From Amulumruptor sp947039275 (GTDB lineage Bacteria; Bacteroidota; Bacteroidia; Bacteroidales; Muribaculaceae), in contig CAMQYL010000005.1 of the NCBI GenBank assembly GCA_947039275.1, forward strand, positions 49,449 to 113,448: a stretch of DNA of 64,000 nt, read 5' to 3'. The translations under genes and the position numbers were made by a program. The notes below the pieces were generated by a model, which was given only the letters and a program-made list of their open reading frames with translations, did no database searches and had not been told where the DNA came from. Of the stretch, positions 61,019-64,000 are shown piece after piece (within the stretch, counting starts at the first letter, position 1; the number at the start of each line of letters is the position of its first letter).

Positions 61019-62269
61019 CTACTTCTGTGCGGGGAATATACTGGTGTAGATGCGGCGGGTGGCGCCGAGATTGTCGGCGATGTATCGGGCGGCGGCTTCG
61101 CCGGCTTGCTTCAAGGCTTCGGGATCGGAAAGGTAGCGGTCCATCACATCGTCAAATTCGTGGACGCTGCTGACCGACACTCCGCCGCCACACTGTATCA
61201 GACCCGCAGCCTCACGGAATTTCTGGTGGTGCGGACCAAACACGACAGGGATGCCGTAGACGGCAGCCTCATTGATGTTGTGTATCCCGGTGCCGAAACC
61301 TCCGCCTATATACGCCACATCGGCGTAGCGGTAGAAGCTTGAGAGATGGCCGAAGCTGTCGACAATCAGCCCCTCGACATTTGCTGGACTGCCAGCCTGC
61401 TGCCAATCGGATAGGAGCATGACATTACGTCCGGGAAATAATTCCTTGAGATGCTGCAAACGGGCATCGTCAAATTCATGGGGTGCAATGATGAAGCGTA
61501 CATCCTTGCGGGCATTGAGCCAGTCGGCATAGACAGCCTCATCGGCTTGCCATGAGCTACCGGCGATGAAACGCATGGCGGCATGCTCCATCATGCGCGG
61601 AATCCACTCGATCTTGCACTTGGACGAACGGACATCAGCCACTCGGTCGAAGCGCGTGTCGCCAGCTACGGTGACATTTGTCACCCCTATGCCGGCAAGC
61701 AGATTACGCGATGCCTCATCTTGCACGTAGAGATGGGTGAAACAACGCAACATGCGGCGGAACGTACCGCCCCACGGCTTGAAAAAAGCCTGTGAAGGAC
61801 GGAAAATCGCCGATATTATATAGGTAGGCACTCTGCGCCTCTTCAGTGCGGCGAGATAATTGCCCCAGAATTCGTATTTGACGAAAATGGCGACAGACGG
61901 ATTGACCGTCTCGACAAAACGGCGAGCATTACCCGGTGTGTCAAACGGCAGATAGACGACCACATCAGCCAGCGGAAAATTCTTCCTGACCTCATAGCCT
62001 GACGGGGAGAAGAAGCTCAACACCACTTTCCAGTCAGGATGCTCCTTCTTGACCATCTCAATCATGGGTCTCCCCTGCTCAAATTCGCCCAACGAAGCAG
62101 CATGAATCCACATCACAGGCGAGTCATTGCCTTTAAGGGCTTTCTCAAGGGTCGAAAATGTCTCCTTGTGACCCTCAAGCATCCGTCGGGACTTGGCATT
62201 GAATCCCTTGGACAGACGTATGCCGCCTCGGAGCAGAGCTATGGATGTGTCGTAAAGCGGATTCATCAC
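61019..62269 (-). CDS. waaA: 3-deoxy-D-manno-octulosonic acid transferase
   Basis: The 416-residue GT-B glycosyltransferase has the WaaA catalytic motif IHAASLGEFEQGRP (catalytic Glu E62), the SFFSPSGYE segment, KYEFWGNY and the C-terminal GGGFGTGIHNINEAAVYGIPVVFGPHHQKFREA nucleotide-sugar site. It attaches Kdo to lipid A precursor. It overlaps gltX by 4 bp (ATGA). Confidence 0.93.
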   Translation of the reverse strand: MMNPLYDTSIALLRGGIRLSKGFNAKSRRMLEGHKETFSTLEKALKGNDSPVMWIHAASLGEFEQGRPMIEMVKKEHPDWKVVLSFFSPSGYEVRKNFPLADVVVYLPFDTPGNARRFVETVNPSVAIFVKYEFWGNYLAALKRRRVPTYIISAIFRPSQAFFKPWGGTFRRMLRCFTHLYVQDEASRNLLAGIGVTNVTVAGDTRFDRVADVRSSKCKIEWIPRMMEHAAMRFIAGSSWQADEAVYADWLNARKDVRFIIAPHEFDDARLQHLKELFPGRNVMLLSDWQQAGSPANVEGLIVDSFGHLSSFYRYADVAYIGGGFGTGIHNINEAAVYGIPVVFGPHHQKFREAAGLIQCGGGVSVSSVHEFDDVMDRYLSDPEALKQAGEAAARYIADNLGATRRIYTSIFPAQK

Positions 62270-63798
62270 TCCCCTGGTTTGATGCTCTCTATGGCTTTCT
62301 CAATGCGTCGGATGGTCTCGTCAGGTCCCATCAACTCGGTGATGTCAAACATATGCGGACCTTTGCATTCGCCGACTACCGCGAGGCGGAAGGCGTTCAT
62401 GACATTGCCCATATGATAGCCATGGTCGGTAATCCAGCCGAGCACTACAGGTTCGGCTTCGGAACTTTTCCATGAAGGGAGGTTGCGTAGCACTCCGATC
62501 AGTTCGGTCATAATGCGCGGAGTATCCTCGCTCCATCGCTTCTTGATATCCTTAGGCGCATAGCTTTCAGGGGCTTTAAAGAAGAAGCCGGCATGTGGAA
62601 GCAGGTCTTTAACGAAATTGATGCGCCCCTTGACCATCCCGACTGCCTTGGCGATATATTCGTCAGTATATGCGCTGACATCTACACCAACCTCTGCAAG
62701 CACAGGCTTGAACATCTCGGCGAGCTTTTCGTCAGGGAGTTCCTGGAGATATTTGTGATTGAACCACTTGCCTTTCTCGTAGTCAAACTTGGCTCCGCTT
62801 CGCGAACAGCGGTCAAAACCGAAACGGCTTATCAGTTCGTCCATCGACATTATTTCGGTGTCATCGCCGGGATTCCAGCCGAGCAGGGCAAGGAAATTGA
62901 CCACTGCCTCGGGGAGGTAGCCTGCTTCGCGGTAGCCGCTTGACAGGTCGCCGGTCTTGGGGTCATGCCAGTCAAGGGGGAACACGGGGAAGCCAAGACG
63001 GTCACCGTCACGCTTGGAGAGCTTGCCCTTGCCGTCGGGCTTGAGCAGCAGCGGCAGATGCACAAATTCAGGGCGCGTATCAGCCCAGCCGAAAGCCTCA
63101 TATAGTAGGACATGGAGGGGCGCCGACGGCAGCCACTCCTCGCCACGGATCACGTGGGTAATCTCCATCAGGTGGTCATCGACGATGTTGGCAAGATGAT
63201 ATGTCGGCAGGTCATCGGCGCTCTTGTAGAGCACCTTGTCATCAAGGATGCTGGAATTGATGACCACTTTGCCACGGAGGAGGTCATTGACTTCCACATC
63301 GCGGTCAGGCTCGATCTTGAATCGCACTACATATTTCTCTCCTGCATCGATCAGACGTTGGGTCTCTTCGTCGCCGAGAGTGAGAGAGTTGCGCATATTG
63401 CCACGCGTTTTGGCATCATACTGGAAGTTGGGGGTGGCGGCGCGGGCTGCCTCGAGCTCCTCGGGGGTGTCAAAGGCTATGTATGCTTTGCCATCGTCAA
63501 GGAGCTGCTTGACATAGCGGCGGTAGATGTCGCGACGTTCGCTCTGACGATAGGGTCCATGAGGACCACCCTGCCTGACGCCTTCATCAAAACGGATGCC
63601 GAGCCAGTCAAGGGCTTCGCATATATAGTCCTCGGCTCCGGGGACAAAGCGGTTGCTGTCAGTGTCCTCGATACGCAGCACCATCTCGCCTCCATTGCGC
63701 TTGGCATAGAGATAGTTAAACAATGCTGTGCGTACGCCGCCGATATGCAGCGGACCTGTTGGAGAGGGTGCAAATCTTACTCTGACCTTGCGTTCCAT
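62266..63798 (-). CDS. gltX: Glutamyl-tRNA synthetase
   Basis: The 510-residue class I synthetase has PLHIGGVRT (HIGH-type, 18-21), RIEDTDSNRF, and the KMSKS-type loop KLSKR (259-263), followed by an anticodon-binding helical domain. There is no second GluRS in the window. It heads the minus-strand run toward waaA. Confidence 0.95.
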   Translation of the reverse strand: MERKVRVRFAPSPTGPLHIGGVRTALFNYLYAKRNGGEMVLRIEDTDSNRFVPGAEDYICEALDWLGIRFDEGVRQGGPHGPYRQSERRDIYRRYVKQLLDDGKAYIAFDTPEELEAARAATPNFQYDAKTRGNMRNSLTLGDEETQRLIDAGEKYVVRFKIEPDRDVEVNDLLRGKVVINSSILDDKVLYKSADDLPTYHLANIVDDHLMEITHVIRGEEWLPSAPLHVLLYEAFGWADTRPEFVHLPLLLKPDGKGKLSKRDGDRLGFPVFPLDWHDPKTGDLSSGYREAGYLPEAVVNFLALLGWNPGDDTEIMSMDELISRFGFDRCSRSGAKFDYEKGKWFNHKYLQELPDEKLAEMFKPVLAEVGVDVSAYTDEYIAKAVGMVKGRINFVKDLLPHAGFFFKAPESYAPKDIKKRWSEDTPRIMTELIGVLRNLPSWKSSEAEPVVLGWITDHGYHMGNVMNAFRLAVVGECKGPHMFDITELMGPDETIRRIEKAIESIKPGE

Positions 63799-63843
63799 AT
63801 GCTATGATGATAGGGTGATTTTTTTGTTAGTTATATTTATCCG

Positions 63844-63851
63844 CAAATTTA
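63844..63851 (-). promoter_or_regulatory. -7 box of gltX
   Basis: TAAATTTG on the minus strand, 45 bp before the gltX start. The -33 position is not a good TTTG match. Confidence 0.5.
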
Positions 63852-63920
63852 CGACTTTTTTTGATAAGGGCTGATAAGTCATATAAATCTTATAATGTCA
63901 ATACGTTGGTTAAATGAAAT

Positions 63921-63948
63921 GTAGGGACATGCCGTGGCATGTCCCTAC
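63921..63948. repeat. Solitary family C hairpin
   Basis: GTAGGGACATGCC (63921-63933) pairs with GGCATGTCCCTAC (63936-63948) across a 2-base centre. It is equivalent to a doublet collapsed to one hairpin with GTAG tags on both sides. Sequence beyond it to the window end shows no gene. Confidence 0.85.
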
Positions 63949-64000
63949 ATTTGCACGGACAAGAGATTTTGAATAAATTTATCATCAATCCTCAGGTATC

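Overview
The window is chromosomal DNA of a Bacteroidales bacterium, most likely a gut Muribaculaceae or a close relative. The evidence is the gene content (fumarate reductase/succinate dehydrogenase CAB, DUF4270, DUF4835/PorD, DUF5683, Mfa-type fimbriae, a SusB-like GH97), lipobox signal peptides, frequent TAnnTTTG promoter boxes in place of sigma70 -10 boxes, and moderately high GC. There is no phage, plasmid or insertion-sequence transposase in it. The assignment below the order level is inference.

Layout. 1-4.2 kb: 3' end of rel ((p)ppGpp synthetase/hydrolase), a PgpH-type HD phosphodiesterase, a LOG-family protein and a B3/4-domain protein, all tightly spaced on +. 4.2-5.0 kb: a 0.8-kb block of structured repeats. 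5.1-9.5 kb: sdhCAB with its own promoter, then a DUF4405 membrane protein. 9.8-12.9 kb: topB and mazG on -, separated and flanked by palindromic doublets. 13.4-24.2 kb: a complete type V (Mfa-type) fimbrial operon: DUF3575, DUF3868/OmpA-like, major fimbrillin, anchor-like subunit and two large tip-like lipoproteins, closed by a strong terminator. 24.4-25.5 kb: an AAA/DUF4143 ATPase set between direct repeats. 25.7-28.0 kb: a starch-synthase-like stub, a DUF4270 lipoprotein and tRNA-Thr(CGT). 28.1-35.5 kb: a minus-strand run dnaN-dnaQ-coaBC-DUF4835-recN-rlmB-aguB. 35.8-45.2 kb: an OmpA-like porin, then parB, parA, an outer-membrane beta-barrel protein, DUF5683 and a LysM transglycosylase on +. 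45.7-49.2 kb: a HEAT-repeat DNA alkylation repair-like protein, a flippase and an EnvC-like M23 protein. 49.4-51.6 kb: GH97 alpha-glucosidase. 51.7-63.8 kb, all on -: gltX, waaA, an ArgC-like protein without its catalytic cysteine, an M16 peptidase, a phosphoethanolamine-transferase-like sulfatase-fold protein, metG, asparaginase, a small secreted unknown and an MscS channel.

The most unusual content lies between the genes. Three related families of structured repeats occur. Family A is a roughly 305-bp element carrying six consecutive hairpins; its three copies differ by changes that keep the hairpins paired. Family B is a roughly 365-bp long inverted repeat whose ends carry the same 18-mer that starts family A. 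Family C is a set of 78-91-bp doublets of inverted palindromes, each with an outward GTAGGGAC tag, the architecture known for REPINs mobilised by RAYT transposases elsewhere. All three families share pieces of the same end sequence, so they may be one replicating system whose enzyme lies outside the window.

Other points worth attention: a sequence pattern in the fimbrial subunits that fits a protease-gated donor-strand polarity, a possible attenuator between the major fimbrillin and its anchor gene, the ArgC homologue with CPGE in place of NPGC, and the DUF4143 cassette with a palindromic operator-like sequence at both ends.
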